DNA from: Streptococcus pseudopneumoniae
GTDB lineage: Bacteria > Bacillota > Bacilli > Lactobacillales > Streptococcaceae
NCBI RefSeq assembly: GCF_001068775.1
Contig: NZ_JWAJ01000077.1
Location: forward strand, 36,385-100,384
DNA: 64,000 nt
Direction: 5' to 3'
The position numbers and the translations under genes are program-made. How positions within the stretch are numbered: the stretch's first letter is position 1; each line of letters starts with the position of its first letter. Below are positions 37,565 to 46,840 of the stretch, piece by piece. The notes beneath the pieces are model-generated. The model was not told where the DNA came from and searched no databases. It saw only the letters and a program-made list of their open reading frames with translations.

Positions 37565-37847
37565 TGCCATTGGGAGTAATTGGAAGGATGTCCGGTCTCA
37601 ACTCTTCACCAAGGAGGAAATCCTTGAAAGTGATATGCGGGTGGCAATCATGAGTGAATTGATTGAGGCTAGACATGAGCAAGGAATCAGTCAAAAAAAG
37701 CTAGAAGAACTTAGTGGAGTGAGCCAGCCTGTCATAGCTAGGATGGAAACAGGAAAGACGAGCCCTCAGTTGGATACGGTCTTAAAAGTTTTAGCCAGTT
37801 TAGGAAAGACACTAGCAGTCGTTCCACTTGAACAGGAAAAAAGTTGA
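37554..37847 (+). CDS. XRE-family HigA-like antitoxin (orphan)
   Basis: 97 aa. A helix-turn-helix is clear: LIEARHEQGISQKKLEELSG then VSQPVIARMETGKTSPQLD, followed by VLKVLASLGKTLAVVPL, the common end of HigA-like antitoxins. It should bind its own promoter and neutralise a RelE/HigB toxin, but only a toxin remnant is found upstream. GTG at 37551 is possible; the ATG at 37554 has AGAGGG at a good distance. It may now act as a stand-alone regulator or anti-toxin against an external toxin. Confidence 0.8.
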   Translation: MKNSAIGSNWKDVRSQLFTKEEILESDMRVAIMSELIEARHEQGISQKKLEELSGVSQPVIARMETGKTSPQLDTVLKVLASLGKTLAVVPLEQEKS

Positions 37848-37960
37848 TTAAACTGACCTATAGTCTTTTCTAATAACAAGCCATAGTCAGTTCTCGGTTC
37901 ACTAATTTTTTGTTCTAAACGTAGATATTTAAAAACTCTATCAATCATTGTCTACCAAAG

Positions 37961-37991
37961 GATTTGAGGTATTTGTCTCAAATCTTTTTTT
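37961..37991 (+). terminator. Intrinsic terminator upstream of metE
   Basis: GATTTGAG-GTATTTGT-CTCAAATC followed by seven T. It isolates the antitoxin gene from metEF. The segment 37848-37960 shows nothing recognisable. Confidence 0.8.
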
Positions 37992-38005
37992 GTGCTCGAA
38001 ATATC

Positions 38006-38026
38006 GATATAGTTTGAAACTATATC
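38006..38026 (+). promoter_or_regulatory. MET-box (MtaR/MetR-type LysR operator) upstream of metEF
   Basis: A perfect 21-bp palindrome with half-sites GATATAGTTT and AAACTATATC around a central G. It contains TATAGTTT-G-AAACTATA, the published streptococcal MET-box. It lies about 20 bp upstream of the -35 element, as expected of a LysR-type activator site. Confidence 0.88.
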
Positions 38027-38046
38027 AAAGCCTAATTTTTTACAAT

Positions 38047-38075
38047 TATACAGACAGTTTCTTTTCTGTTAAGAT
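38047..38075 (+). promoter_or_regulatory. metE promoter
   Basis: TATACA, 17-bp spacer, TAAGAT with an extended TG at -14/-15. It gives a short leader and a GGAGG ribosome binding site. Confidence 0.55.
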
Positions 38076-38106
38076 AGTTTCAACAACAATTTTTGGAGGA
38101 CAAAAC

Positions 38107-40356
38107 ATGTCAACTACAATTATCGGTTTCCCTCGTTTGGGTGAATTCCGCGAATTAAAATTTACAACTGAAAAATACTTTAGAAAAGAAATCTCAGAAG
38201 AAGAACTTTTGGCTGCTGCTAAAGACTTGCGTGCTAAACACTGGAACATTGTCAAAGAAAAAGGTATTACTGAAATCCCATCAAATGACTTTTCTCACTA
38301 TGACAACTTCCTTGATGCTGCTTTCCTTTTCAACGTAGTTCCTGCATCAGTACAAAACTTAGAATTATCTGATCTTGAGCGCTACTTTGCTTTGGGACGT
38401 GGTTACCAAGGAGAAAAAGGGGATGTTCGTGCCCTTCCGATGAAAAAATGGTTCAACACCAACTACCACTACATCGTTCCTAAGTTTGAAAAAGACACTC
38501 AAGTGAAATTGGCTGGACACAAGATCTTTGATGAGTTCCAAGAAGCCAAAGAACTTGGTCTTAACACTCGTCCAGTCCTTGTAGGTCCATTCACTTTCCT
38601 TCAATTATCAGACTTTGAAGAAGGCGTAAAAGCAGAAGACTTTGTAGATAGCTTTGTAGCTGCTTACCAAGAAGTCTTTGCAAAATTGGCTGAACTTGGT
38701 GCGACTCGTATCCAACTGGACGAAGCGGCTCTTGTCAAAGATTTGACAGCTGAAGAAAAAGCCCTCTTCTTAAACCTCTACAACAAGCTTTTAGCTGATA
38801 AAAAAGGTCTTGAAGTCTTGCTTCAAACATACTTCGGTGACGTTCGTGACGTCTACGCTGACCTTGTAAACTTGCCAGTAGATGCCATTGGTTTGGACTT
38901 CGTTGAAGGTAAGAAAACTCTTGAACTCGTTAAAGGTGGTTTCCCAGCTGATAAGACTCTCTACGCAGGTATTGTCAATGGTAAAAATATTTGGCGTAAC
39001 AACTACGAAAAGAGCTTGGCTGTTCTTGAGCAAATTCCAGCTGAAAACATTGTCTTGACAAGCTCATGCTCACTCCTTCATGTGCCATTTACAACTGCTA
39101 ATGAAGAATTTGAACCAGCAATCTTGAACCACTTTGCTTTCGCAGTTGAAAAATTGGATGAGATCCGTGACTTGGATGCTATCCGCAACGGTCAAGGTGA
39201 ACAAGCTCTTGTTGCTAACAAAGAACTCTTTGCGACTGAACGTGTTGGTGTCAATGCGGAACTTCGTGCTCGTATCGCAGGATTGACAGATGCAGACTAC
39301 ACTCGTTTGCCAGCCTTTGCTGAACGTGAAGCTATCCAAGAAGATGCCTTCAAACTTCCAGCTCTTCCAACAACAACCATCGGTTCATTCCCTCAAACAA
39401 AAGAAGTTCGTGCTAAACGTTTGGCCTTCCGTAAGGGTGAATTGTCACAAGAAGAATACGATGCCTTCCTTGCTGAAACCATCGACGAATGGATCAAATG
39501 GCAAGAAGAAGTTGGATTTGACGTGCTTGTACACGGTGAATTCGAGCGTAACGACATGGTTGAGTACTTCGGTCAAAACTTGTCAGGTTACCTCTTCTCT
39601 AAAAACGGTTGGGTACAATCATACGGTATGCGTGGAGTTAAACCACCGATCATCTGGGGTGATGTGACTCGTCTCAACCCAATCACTGTTAAATGGTCTA
39701 GCTATGCACAAAGTCGTACTGACAAACCTGTTAAAGGTATGTTGACTGGACCTGTTACCATCCTTAACTGGTCATTCCCACGTGAAGACATCTCTATCAA
39801 GGATTCTACTCTTCAAATCGCTCTTGCAATCAAGGATGAAGTTCTTGACCTTGAAGCTGCAGGCGTGAAAATCATCCAAATCGACGAGGCTGCTCTTCGT
39901 GAGAAATTGCCACTCCGTCGTAGCGACTGGTACGAAGACTACCTTGACTGGGCAATTCCTGCCTTCCGCTTGGTACACTCAACAGTAGCACCAGACACAC
40001 AAATCCACACTCACATGTGTTACTCAGAATTTACAGATATCATCCCAGCTATCGACAACTTGGATGCAGACGTTATCTCATTTGAGGCTAGCCGTTCAAA
40101 CCTTGAAATCTTGGACGAACTCAAAGCGAAAAACTTCCAAACAGAAGTTGGACCTGGAGTTTACGATATCCACTCACCTCGTGTGCCTAATGAAGGCGAA
40201 ATCGACCACACCATCGAAGCGATTCTTGCTAAAGTACCAAGCAGAAAAGTTTGGATCAACCCTGACTGTGGTTTGAAAACACGTGGTATTCCAGAAACTA
40301 AAGAAAGCTTGATCCGCCTTGTAGAAGCAGCTAAAGCTGCGCGTGAGAAATTGTAA
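38107..40356 (+). CDS. metE: Cobalamin-independent methionine synthase
   Basis: 749 aa. Transfers a methyl group from 5-methyltetrahydrofolate polyglutamate to homocysteine, zinc-dependent. The N-terminal half starts [16 protein letters not shown]; the C-terminal catalytic barrel has [38 protein letters not shown] with zinc His and Cys, and [12 protein letters not shown] with the second Cys. The ATG at 38107 with TTTTGGAGGA upstream gives the usual length; the open frame runs further upstream through the promoter by chance. It forms an operon with metF under the MET-box. Confidence 0.97.
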   Translation: MSTTIIGFPRLGEFRELKFTTEKYFRKEISEEELLAAAKDLRAKHWNIVKEKGITEIPSNDFSHYDNFLDAAFLFNVVPASVQNLELSDLERYFALGRGYQGEKGDVRALPMKKWFNTNYHYIVPKFEKDTQVKLAGHKIFDEFQEAKELGLNTRPVLVGPFTFLQLSDFEEGVKAEDFVDSFVAAYQEVFAKLAELGATRIQLDEAALVKDLTAEEKALFLNLYNKLLADKKGLEVLLQTYFGDVRDVYADLVNLPVDAIGLDFVEGKKTLELVKGGFPADKTLYAGIVNGKNIWRNNYEKSLAVLEQIPAENIVLTSSCSLLHVPFTTANEEFEPAILNHFAFAVEKLDEIRDLDAIRNGQGEQALVANKELFATERVGVNAELRARIAGLTDADYTRLPAFAEREAIQEDAFKLPALPTTTIGSFPQTKEVRAKRLAFRKGELSQEEYDAFLAETIDEWIKWQEEVGFDVLVHGEFERNDMVEYFGQNLSGYLFSKNGWVQSYGMRGVKPPIIWGDVTRLNPITVKWSSYAQSRTDKPVKGMLTGPVTILNWSFPREDISIKDSTLQIALAIKDEVLDLEAAGVKIIQIDEAALREKLPLRRSDWYEDYLDWAIPAFRLVHSTVAPDTQIHTHMCYSEFTDIIPAIDNLDADVISFEASRSNLEILDELKAKNFQTEVGPGVYDIHSPRVPNEGEIDHTIEAILAKVPSRKVWINPDCGLKTRGIPETKESLIRLVEAAKAAREKL

Positions 40357-40418
40357 GAAAAGACATTTCTCCATACATGGTTGATCAGTAAGAAATCAAC
40401 TAGAAAAGGTTCATACAT

Positions 40419-41288
40419 ATGTCACGTCAAACACCGTCCCTCTCATTTGAAGTTTTCCCTCCAAACCCAGCAGTAGGCAATGATAAAATTATTGGAGCTC
40501 TGCAAAACATGCAAGACTTGGCTCCACACTTCATCAGTGTGACTGCCAGCAATAATAAATTTAATATCAAAGAGACGACGGTTCGTTTGGCTGACTATAT
40601 CCAAAATGATTTGGCTATTCCGACAATCGCTCACTTGCCAGCTATTTACTTGACCAAAGATAAGGTTGCTGAGACAATTGTAGATTTGGATAAGGTTGGA
40701 GTACAGAAAATCTTGGCTCTTCGTGGAGATATCATTCCAGGTGTTGAGCCACAGAAGGATTTCCGTTATGCGACAGACCTGATCGAGTTTATCAAGGAGC
40801 AGGCCCCACACTTTGATATCATTGGTGCTTGTTATCCTGAAGGACACCCTGATTCGCCAAACCAAATCTCAGATATCCAAAATCTTAAGAAAAAAGTGGA
40901 TGCAGGATGCTCTAGTCTAGTAACGCAACTCTTCTTTGACAATGAGCGTTTCTATGATTTCCAAGACAAGTGTACCTTGGCTGGAATTGATGTGCCTATT
41001 CATGCGGGTATCATGCCAATCCTCAACCGTAACCAAGCTCTTCGTCTTTTGAAGACTTGTGAGAATATCCATCTCCCACGTAAGTTTAAAGCTATCTTAG
41101 ACAAGTATGAGAATGACCCTGAGTCACTCAGAGCAGCAGGACTTGCCTATGCCGTGGACCAAATCGTGGACTTGGTAACTCAGGACGTTGCAGGTGTGCA
41201 TCTCTACACTATGAACAATGCAGAAACTGCCCAATACATCCATCAAGCAACCCATGCCTTGTTCAATCATCAACCTCAAGGATCATAA
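40419..41288 (+). CDS. metF: 5,10-methylenetetrahydrofolate reductase
   Basis: 289 aa FAD enzyme with a TIM barrel, supplying 5-methyl-THF to MetE. It begins PSLSFEVFPPNP with the catalytic Glu, has ISVTASNN, LALRGDIIPG (flavin binding), IGACYPEGHPDS and LVTQLFFDN, and HAGIMPILNRNQALRL. All family motifs are in order. 62 bp separate it from metE with no terminator, so the two genes probably share a transcript. AAAAGG lies upstream of the ATG. Confidence 0.96.
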   Translation: MSRQTPSLSFEVFPPNPAVGNDKIIGALQNMQDLAPHFISVTASNNKFNIKETTVRLADYIQNDLAIPTIAHLPAIYLTKDKVAETIVDLDKVGVQKILALRGDIIPGVEPQKDFRYATDLIEFIKEQAPHFDIIGACYPEGHPDSPNQISDIQNLKKKVDAGCSSLVTQLFFDNERFYDFQDKCTLAGIDVPIHAGIMPILNRNQALRLLKTCENIHLPRKFKAILDKYENDPESLRAAGLAYAVDQIVDLVTQDVAGVHLYTMNNAETAQYIHQATHALFNHQPQGS

Positions 41289-41295
41289 ACAATAA

Positions 41296-41332
41296 ACCAT
41301 TCCTCTTTTCATGGAGGAATGGTTCCTTTTTA
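41296..41332 (+). terminator. Intrinsic terminator after metF
   Basis: AACCATTCCTC paired with GAGGAATGGTT-like right arm (GGAATGGTT), then CCTTTTT. Confidence 0.85.
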
Positions 41333-41363
41333 ATAGAAAAGCCAGCACTTTTTAAGAAAAATA

Positions 41364-41372
41364 TGATAAAAT
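41364..41372 (+). promoter_or_regulatory. Extended -10 promoter at the start of the pnp leader
   Basis: TG-A-TAAAAT, 270 bp upstream of the pnp ATG. A second TATAAT at 41612-41617 lies close to the gene. Confidence 0.5.
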
Positions 41373-41384
41373 AGACTCTGTACG

Positions 41385-41641
41385 TACTTGATACAAAGAT
41401 GAGGGTATAAACGATATTTAAGCAGTCTTAATCTTATATCAAAGAGATGTAAGTTAAAGAATCAGAACTAAAGTAATTTCGGAGTTGAACACGGGCTAAA
41501 TCCCTAGTGAAAAAGATAGATTTCCTGGTGTGCATCGCACACTGCGTCAATCTCCTATTTTCATACGGGATTCTTAACGCCCTTTGTATCCTGATTTTTG
41601 TAGGCAAGGCGTATAATATTATCAATCCAAAGGGGATTAAA
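41385..41641 (+). promoter_or_regulatory. Long pnp leader with hairpins (unassigned)
   Basis: About 255 nt without a credible gene between the first promoter and pnp. It holds a perfect hairpin GTGTGC-ATC-GCACAC at 41528-41542, then CGGGATTCTTAACGCCC and TATCCTGATTTTTGTAG. The frame from 41507 is open into pnp but lacks a ribosome binding site. The leader could serve PNPase autoregulation or be a relic repeat; no known riboswitch class is recognised. Confidence 0.4.
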
Positions 41642-43864
41642 ATGACAAAACAAGTGTTTCAAACGACTTTTGCGGGTCGTGAGTTGATTGTAGAGACTGG
41701 TCAGGTTGCTAAGCAAGCAAATGGTGCTGTTGTCGTGCGTTATGGTGAATCAACTGTCTTGACTGCTGCCGTTATGTCTAAGAAGATGGCAACTGGGGAT
41801 TTCTTCCCACTTCAAGTCAACTACGAAGAAAAAATGTATGCAGCTGGGAAGTTTCCTGGTGGCTTCATGAAACGTGAAGGACGTCCTTCAACAGATGCGA
41901 CTTTGACAGCGCGTTTGATTGACCGTCCAATCCGTCCAATGTTTGCGGAAGGTTTCCGTAATGAAGTGCAAGTCATCAATACTGTTCTTTCTTACGATGA
42001 AAATGCATCTGCACCAATGGCAGCTATGTTTGGTTCATCATTGGCCTTGTCTATCTCAGATATTCCGTTTGACGGTCCAATCGCTGGTGTCCAAGTGGGC
42101 TATGTAGATGGTCAAATCATCATCAACCCTAGTCAAGAACAAACAGAGCAATCTCTCCTTGAATTGACAGTAGCTGGTACTAAGCACGCTATCAACATGG
42201 TAGAGTCTGGTGCCAAAGAATTGTCAGAAGAAATCATGTTGGAAGCTCTTCTCAAAGGACACGAAGCCGTTAAAGAATTGATTGCCTTCCAAGAAGAAAT
42301 CGTTGCGGCAGTTGGTAAAGAAAAAGCAGAAGTAGAATTGCTTCATGTAGATGCTGAATTGCAGGCTGAAATCATCGCAGCCTACAACAGTGACCTTCAA
42401 AAAGCTGTTCAAGTTGAAGAAAAATTGGCGCGTGAAGCTGCGACTCAAGCAGTAAAAGATCAAGTAACGGCAGTTTACGAAGAAAAATATGCAGACCACG
42501 AAGAATTCGACCGTATCATGCGTGATGTAGCTGAAATCTTGGAACAAATGGAACACGCAGAAGTGCGCCGTTTGATCACAGAAGACAAGGTTCGTCCTGA
42601 TGGTCGTAAGGTCGATGAAATCCGTCCTTTGGATGCGGTTGTTGACTTCCTTCCTCGCGTGCACGGTTCAGGTCTCTTTACTCGTGGACAAACTCAGGCT
42701 CTTTCTATCTTGACTTTGGCGCCAATGGGTGAAACTCAAATCATCGATGGTTTGGATCCAGAGTACAAGAAACGCTTTATGCACCACTATAACTTCCCAC
42801 AATATTCTGTAGGGGAAACTGGACGTTACGGTGCTCCAGGTCGCCGTGAAATTGGTCACGGTGCTCTTGGTGAGCGTGCTCTTGCTCAAGTATTGCCAAG
42901 CTTGGAAGAATTTCCATACGCTATCCGCCTAGTAGCAGAAGTCTTGGAATCAAACGGTTCTTCATCTCAAGCCTCTATCTGTGCGGGAACTCTTGCCCTT
43001 ATGGCTGGTGGTGTGCCAATCAAGGCACCAGTAGCAGGGATTGCTATGGGTCTCATCTCAGATGGAAATAACTACACCGTATTGACAGATATCCAAGGTT
43101 TGGAAGACCACTTTGGAGATATGGACTTTAAGGTTGCAGGTACTCGCGACGGTATTACAGCCCTTCAGATGGATATCAAGATCCAAGGGATCACTGCTGA
43201 AATCTTGACGGAGGCTCTTGCTCAAGCCAAGAAAGCTCGTTTTGAAATCCTTGATGTGATCGAAGCAACTATTCCAGAAGTTCGTCCAGAATTGGCTCCA
43301 ACAGCTCCGAAAATTGATACCATCAAGATTGATGTTGATAAGATCAAGATTGTCATCGGTAAGGGTGGAGAAACCATCGACAAAATCATCGCTGAAACAG
43401 GCGTTAAGATTGACATCGACGAAGAAGGTAACGTATCTATCTACTCTAGCGACCAAGATGCCATCAACCGTGCTAAAGAAATCATTGCTGGTTTGGTTCG
43501 TGAAGCCAAAGTGGACGAAGTCTACCATGCCAAGGTTGTTCGTATCGAGAAATTTGGTGCCTTTGTCAACCTCTTTGACAAGACAGATGCCCTCGTACAC
43601 ATCTCTGAAATGGCTTGGACTCGTACTAACAATGTAGAAGATTTAGTTCAAATTGGTGATTTTGTTGATGTGAAAGTTATTAAGATTGATGAAAAAGGTC
43701 GTGTAGATGCTTCTATGAAGGCACTCTTGCCACGTCCGCCAAAACCTGAACGTTCAGAAGAAAAAGGGGATAAAGGTCATCGTCATGGCGATCGTCCTCG
43801 TCACCACCACAAGGACCACAAACCTAAGAAAGAAACTACAGAAACACCAAAAGACTCAGAATAA
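41642..43864 (+). CDS. pnp: Polyribonucleotide nucleotidyltransferase
   Basis: 740 aa. Phosphorolytic 3' to 5' exoribonuclease in RNA turnover. Two RNase PH domains (first starting [20 protein letters not shown], second around [19 protein letters not shown] with [15 protein letters not shown]), then a KH domain ([15 protein letters not shown]) and an S1 domain ([18 protein letters not shown]). The C-terminal tail is rich in His, Lys and Asp ([15 protein letters not shown]), which may bind metal or RNA. The ATG at 41642 with AGGGG upstream is chosen over the open frame upstream. Confidence 0.96.
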   Translation: MTKQVFQTTFAGRELIVETGQVAKQANGAVVVRYGESTVLTAAVMSKKMATGDFFPLQVNYEEKMYAAGKFPGGFMKREGRPSTDATLTARLIDRPIRPMFAEGFRNEVQVINTVLSYDENASAPMAAMFGSSLALSISDIPFDGPIAGVQVGYVDGQIIINPSQEQTEQSLLELTVAGTKHAINMVESGAKELSEEIMLEALLKGHEAVKELIAFQEEIVAAVGKEKAEVELLHVDAELQAEIIAAYNSDLQKAVQVEEKLAREAATQAVKDQVTAVYEEKYADHEEFDRIMRDVAEILEQMEHAEVRRLITEDKVRPDGRKVDEIRPLDAVVDFLPRVHGSGLFTRGQTQALSILTLAPMGETQIIDGLDPEYKKRFMHHYNFPQYSVGETGRYGAPGRREIGHGALGERALAQVLPSLEEFPYAIRLVAEVLESNGSSSQASICAGTLALMAGGVPIKAPVAGIAMGLISDGNNYTVLTDIQGLEDHFGDMDFKVAGTRDGITALQMDIKIQGITAEILTEALAQAKKARFEILDVIEATIPEVRPELAPTAPKIDTIKIDVDKIKIVIGKGGETIDKIIAETGVKIDIDEEGNVSIYSSDQDAINRAKEIIAGLVREAKVDEVYHAKVVRIEKFGAFVNLFDKTDALVHISEMAWTRTNNVEDLVQIGDFVDVKVIKIDEKGRVDASMKALLPRPPKPERSEEKGDKGHRHGDRPRHHHKDHKPKKETTETPKDSE

Positions 43865-43878
43865 GAAAGGAGAAATGT

Positions 43879-44496
43879 ATGGGATGGTGGCGTGAAACCA
43901 TTGATATCGTAAAAGAAAATGATCCAGCGGCTCGCACCACTTTGGAGGTTCTTTTGACCTATCCTGGTGTGAAAGCCTTGGCTGCTCACCGTCTCTCTCA
44001 TTTTCTCTGGGAACATGGCTTTAAGCTTTTAGCTCGTATGCACAGCCAGTTTTGGCGTTTTTGGACGCAGATAGAGATTCACCCTGGTGCTCAGATCGAA
44101 TCAGGTGTCTTTATTGACCATGGGGCAGGACTTGTGATTGGGGAGACAGCTATCGTTGAAAAAGGTGTTCTTCTCTACCATGGGGTTACTCTTGGTGGGA
44201 CAGGGAAGGATTGTGGTAAACGCCATCCGACTGTTCGTAAAGGAGCGCTCATCTCTGCTCATGCCCAAGTCATTGGACCTGTAGAAATCGGTGAAAATGC
44301 CAAAGTCGGTGCCGCTGCGGTCGTTGTGGCAGATGTTCCTAGTGATGTGACGGTTGTCGGCATTCCTGCTAAAATTGTCCGTGTTCACGGACAAAAGGAT
44401 GAACCAACCATTCACGAAGTCGAAGAAAAACGTGAATACTACGTCAATAAACTTGAGCATGCTAGAGAAGCCAGTCACAGATCGTCTGGTTTGTAG
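43879..44496 (+). CDS. cysE: Serine O-acetyltransferase
   Basis: 205 aa. Makes O-acetylserine, the precursor of cysteine. Helical N-terminus (YPGVKALAAHRLSHFLWEHG), then a left-handed beta helix with hexapeptide repeats: HPGAQIESGVFIDHGAGLVI, GVTLGGTGKDCGKRHPTV, NAKVGAAAVVVADVPSDVTV. The catalytic His/Asp pair (IDHG) is present. It follows pnp by 14 bp with AAAGGAG. It is near cysS in this cluster, linking cysteine synthesis and charging. Confidence 0.95.
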   Translation: MGWWRETIDIVKENDPAARTTLEVLLTYPGVKALAAHRLSHFLWEHGFKLLARMHSQFWRFWTQIEIHPGAQIESGVFIDHGAGLVIGETAIVEKGVLLYHGVTLGGTGKDCGKRHPTVRKGALISAHAQVIGPVEIGENAKVGAAAVVVADVPSDVTVVGIPAKIVRVHGQKDEPTIHEVEEKREYYVNKLEHAREASHRSSGL

Positions 44497-44507
44497 AGGA
44501 TACCTAT

Positions 44508-45374
44508 ATGATTCAAGCAAGAAACAAGTTAAGCAAAGAGGAGTTATCTGAGGCGAAAAAACTAATTAACTGTTGCCAAAACTATGACGGTACCTATCGT
44601 GATCCCTATCTCTCTAACATGCTTAATTTTGACCCAAACATGCCCGCCTTTTTCCTTTATTACGAAAAAGGCGAACTTGTTGGCCTATTAACGGTTTATG
44701 CAGATGATCAAGATGTGGAAGTGACGATACTGGTTCATCCAGATCATCGCCGTCAAGGAATTGCGCGGGCTTTGTATAGAAGTTTTGAGAAAGAAACGGC
44801 ATCTTATCCAATTGAGTCTGTGACTTTTCAGACAGAGCGTGTTTTTCTAGAGCGCCATCCTGATTTTGTCAACAACTGGGGATTGGTCGAGGATGAAGAG
44901 ACAGAAACCTGGTTAGGTAAGGATAGAAGACCTTATCCGTTAGCAAAACTTTCCAATCTGGACGTTTTGTTAGCAGATCGTTCCTATCAGGATCAAATTA
45001 GTCAGTTAAAATTTCAGGTATTTTCAGAGGAACATGAATCTAAAGAAGTTGTGGATAGATATGTCGCTGAAGCTCTGAAGAATCCAGAAAGTCGCTTATA
45101 TATTTTGTTAAAAGACGGTCAGGTTATTGGAACTTGTACAGTTGATTTATCGAGTAATACGAATTACCTCTATGGTTTAGCAATAGATGAGCTTGAACGT
45201 GGGCAAGGCTACGGAAGCTATCTAGCAAAATCCCTCGTCAACCAACTGATTGAGCAAAATGATAAGGAATTTCAGATTGCAGTAGAGGATAGCAACGTAG
45301 GTGCTAAGCGCTTGTATGAAAAAATCGGCTTTGTCAAACAAACCCAAGTGGTTTATCTGAATGCGAAAGAGTAA
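44508..45374 (+). CDS. Tandem GNAT-domain acetyltransferase
   Basis: 288 aa containing two GCN5-related folds. The first has TILVHPDHRRQGIARALYRS (acetyl-CoA loop), the second YLYGLAIDELERGQGYGSYL and LYEKIGFVKQTQVVYL. Such proteins acetylate small molecules or proteins; the substrate is not readable. AGGATA precedes the ATG. Position between cysE and a nucleoside phosphorylase family gene is conserved in pneumococci, from memory, but gives no clear clue to function. Confidence 0.85.
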   Translation: MIQARNKLSKEELSEAKKLINCCQNYDGTYRDPYLSNMLNFDPNMPAFFLYYEKGELVGLLTVYADDQDVEVTILVHPDHRRQGIARALYRSFEKETASYPIESVTFQTERVFLERHPDFVNNWGLVEDEETETWLGKDRRPYPLAKLSNLDVLLADRSYQDQISQLKFQVFSEEHESKEVVDRYVAEALKNPESRLYILLKDGQVIGTCTVDLSSNTNYLYGLAIDELERGQGYGSYLAKSLVNQLIEQNDKEFQIAVEDSNVGAKRLYEKIGFVKQTQVVYLNAKE

Positions 45375-45377
45375 TAA

Positions 45378-46139
45378 ATGCTATTAGAAGAATTTGAAAA
45401 TGTACCTGCTGTTATCGAGCCAACTGATCGAAGCCTCCTTAGTGGTGGGGAAGTTTGTGATACCATTATCTTGTCTTTTAATGGAGAAATCCTTGAACGA
45501 GTAAAGCAGATAGATGGTGTCTACGAAGGTGGCTATCTTACCAATCTAAGTGGCAAACTGCCATGGTATATCTATGAAAAAGATGGGAGTAAGGTAGCAG
45601 TTGCTATGGCTCTTATTGGAGCTCCAATGGTTGTTGGACTCTTAGAAGAACTCAAAGCAAGAGGATTTAAGAACTTTATCGTTTTAGGGTCTTGTGGAGT
45701 TCTGGACCAGTCTATTCAAGCAGATAAGATTATCCTACCAAGCTCGGCTTTACGTGATGAAGGTACTAGTTATCACTATGCTCCAGCAAGTGATGAAATA
45801 GCTTATGAGCGATCTCTACTCTTAACTATGGAAAAAGCCTTGGATAAAGCTGGTATTGAGCATATTCGAACAAAGTCTTGGACCACAGATGCCTTCTATC
45901 GTGAGACAGCTGCTAAAGTCAAACGAAGACTAGCGGCAGGAGCTAGAGTTGTTGATATGGAAGCTTCAGCTATCATGGCCTGGGCCCAATATCGACAAGC
46001 CAATGTCTATCAATTTTTCTACACAGCTGACTATGTCGATCATCACAATCACGAATGGGATGCTAGACGCGAGGATAGAAAAGCGGATGCTATGACTTTC
46101 TTTGAGATTGCCCTAGTTATTGCTAGAGATTTGGATTGA
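45378..46139 (+). CDS. Nucleoside phosphorylase (PNP/UDP family) protein
   Basis: 253 aa. GAPMVVGLLEELKARGFKNF and IVLGSCGVLDQ make the phosphate/ribose-binding core, and RVVDMEASAIMAWAQYRQ is the classical M-E-(T/A)-x ribose site of uridine phosphorylase-like enzymes. Likely a nucleoside phosphorylase or hydrolase in salvage. It starts 3 bp after the GNAT gene. It diverges from the well-known DeoD and Pfs proteins, so the base cannot be named. The 160 bp downstream shows nothing recognisable. Confidence 0.82.
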   Translation: MLLEEFENVPAVIEPTDRSLLSGGEVCDTIILSFNGEILERVKQIDGVYEGGYLTNLSGKLPWYIYEKDGSKVAVAMALIGAPMVVGLLEELKARGFKNFIVLGSCGVLDQSIQADKIILPSSALRDEGTSYHYAPASDEIAYERSLLLTMEKALDKAGIEHIRTKSWTTDAFYRETAAKVKRRLAAGARVVDMEASAIMAWAQYRQANVYQFFYTADYVDHHNHEWDARREDRKADAMTFFEIALVIARDLD

Positions 46140-46301
46140 AACTACTCTCTACTAATAGGTACGAATTGGAATTACTGTTGTCTGGCTTATTTTTCTTGTC
46201 CAGCAAGGATTTTGCTGAATACTTTGATTAGCTTAGGTCTAATCATCTGGGTCTATCCCGCTAAGTGAAGGAGAAGCAGAACTAGAAAGGAAACTACAAG
46301 A

Positions 46302-46823
46302 ATGGCAGTATATTTTTACGGCTGCATCACCATGGATGGCTACTTGGCAGACAGCCAGCACAGGATAGACTGGCTGCATCAACTTAGTTCTGTAGAGGAT
46401 ACAGGCTATGATGACTTTTACAGGCAAATGGATATCACCATCATGGGCAAGCGGACCTTTGAGGAAATCCAAGATTTGCAAGATGTAGAAAGTTTTTATC
46501 AAGCTACGGAAAACTATGTCTTTACGCATGCTAGGCACCTGCCTGTCAGCAATTATCAGCCAGTGGCTGGGGATGTGGTGGACTTTGTTCACCAGATTGA
46601 CAAAGGCAAAAATGTCTTTGTGATTGGTGGTAATTCCTTGGTAGGACCGCTCTTGGATGCGGATCTTTTCGACCACCTCATTATTCAGATAGCGCCTCTT
46701 ATCCTGGGAAAGGGGGTTCCCCTCTTTACCCAAGAGGAAGGGCAGCGCTTTTACCAACTGGATAGCCTCAGACAATTTGGTCCTTTTGCAGAGCTGGTTT
46801 TCAGCCGAAAAAGTCAGAAATAG
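46302..46823 (+). CDS. Dihydrofolate reductase-family (RibD C-terminal) protein
   Basis: 173 aa. YFYGCITMDGYLADSQHRI is the substrate-side N-terminus of the RibD-C/DHFR fold, and TIMGKRTFEEI and VIGGNSLVGPLL form the NADPH-binding loops. It is a likely NADPH-dependent reductase, but unlike FolA it is not surely a true dihydrofolate reductase. AAAGGAAA precedes the ATG. It lies in an otherwise cysS-linked cluster and precedes cysS by 17 bp. Confidence 0.8.
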   Translation: MAVYFYGCITMDGYLADSQHRIDWLHQLSSVEDTGYDDFYRQMDITIMGKRTFEEIQDLQDVESFYQATENYVFTHARHLPVSNYQPVAGDVVDFVHQIDKGKNVFVIGGNSLVGPLLDADLFDHLIIQIAPLILGKGVPLFTQEEGQRFYQLDSLRQFGPFAELVFSRKSQK

Positions 46824-46840
46824 AGAAGGGAGTGGACCGC

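Noticed and set aside
37766..37948. 60-aa minus-strand frame overlapping the antitoxin
   Set aside because: Mostly antisense to the antitoxin gene, with no recognisable motif and no ribosome binding site.
37948..38106. 53-residue extension of MetE
   Set aside because: It passes through the terminator, MET-box and promoter; the ATG at 38107 has a strong ribosome binding site and family length.
41507..41641. 45-residue extension of PNPase (hydrophobic)
   Set aside because: No ribosome binding site, not part of the PNPase family, and a ribosome binding site precedes 41642.
42224..42664. Long antisense frames across pnp and other conserved genes
   Set aside because: They are shadows of strongly biased coding on the plus strand, without starts or family features.
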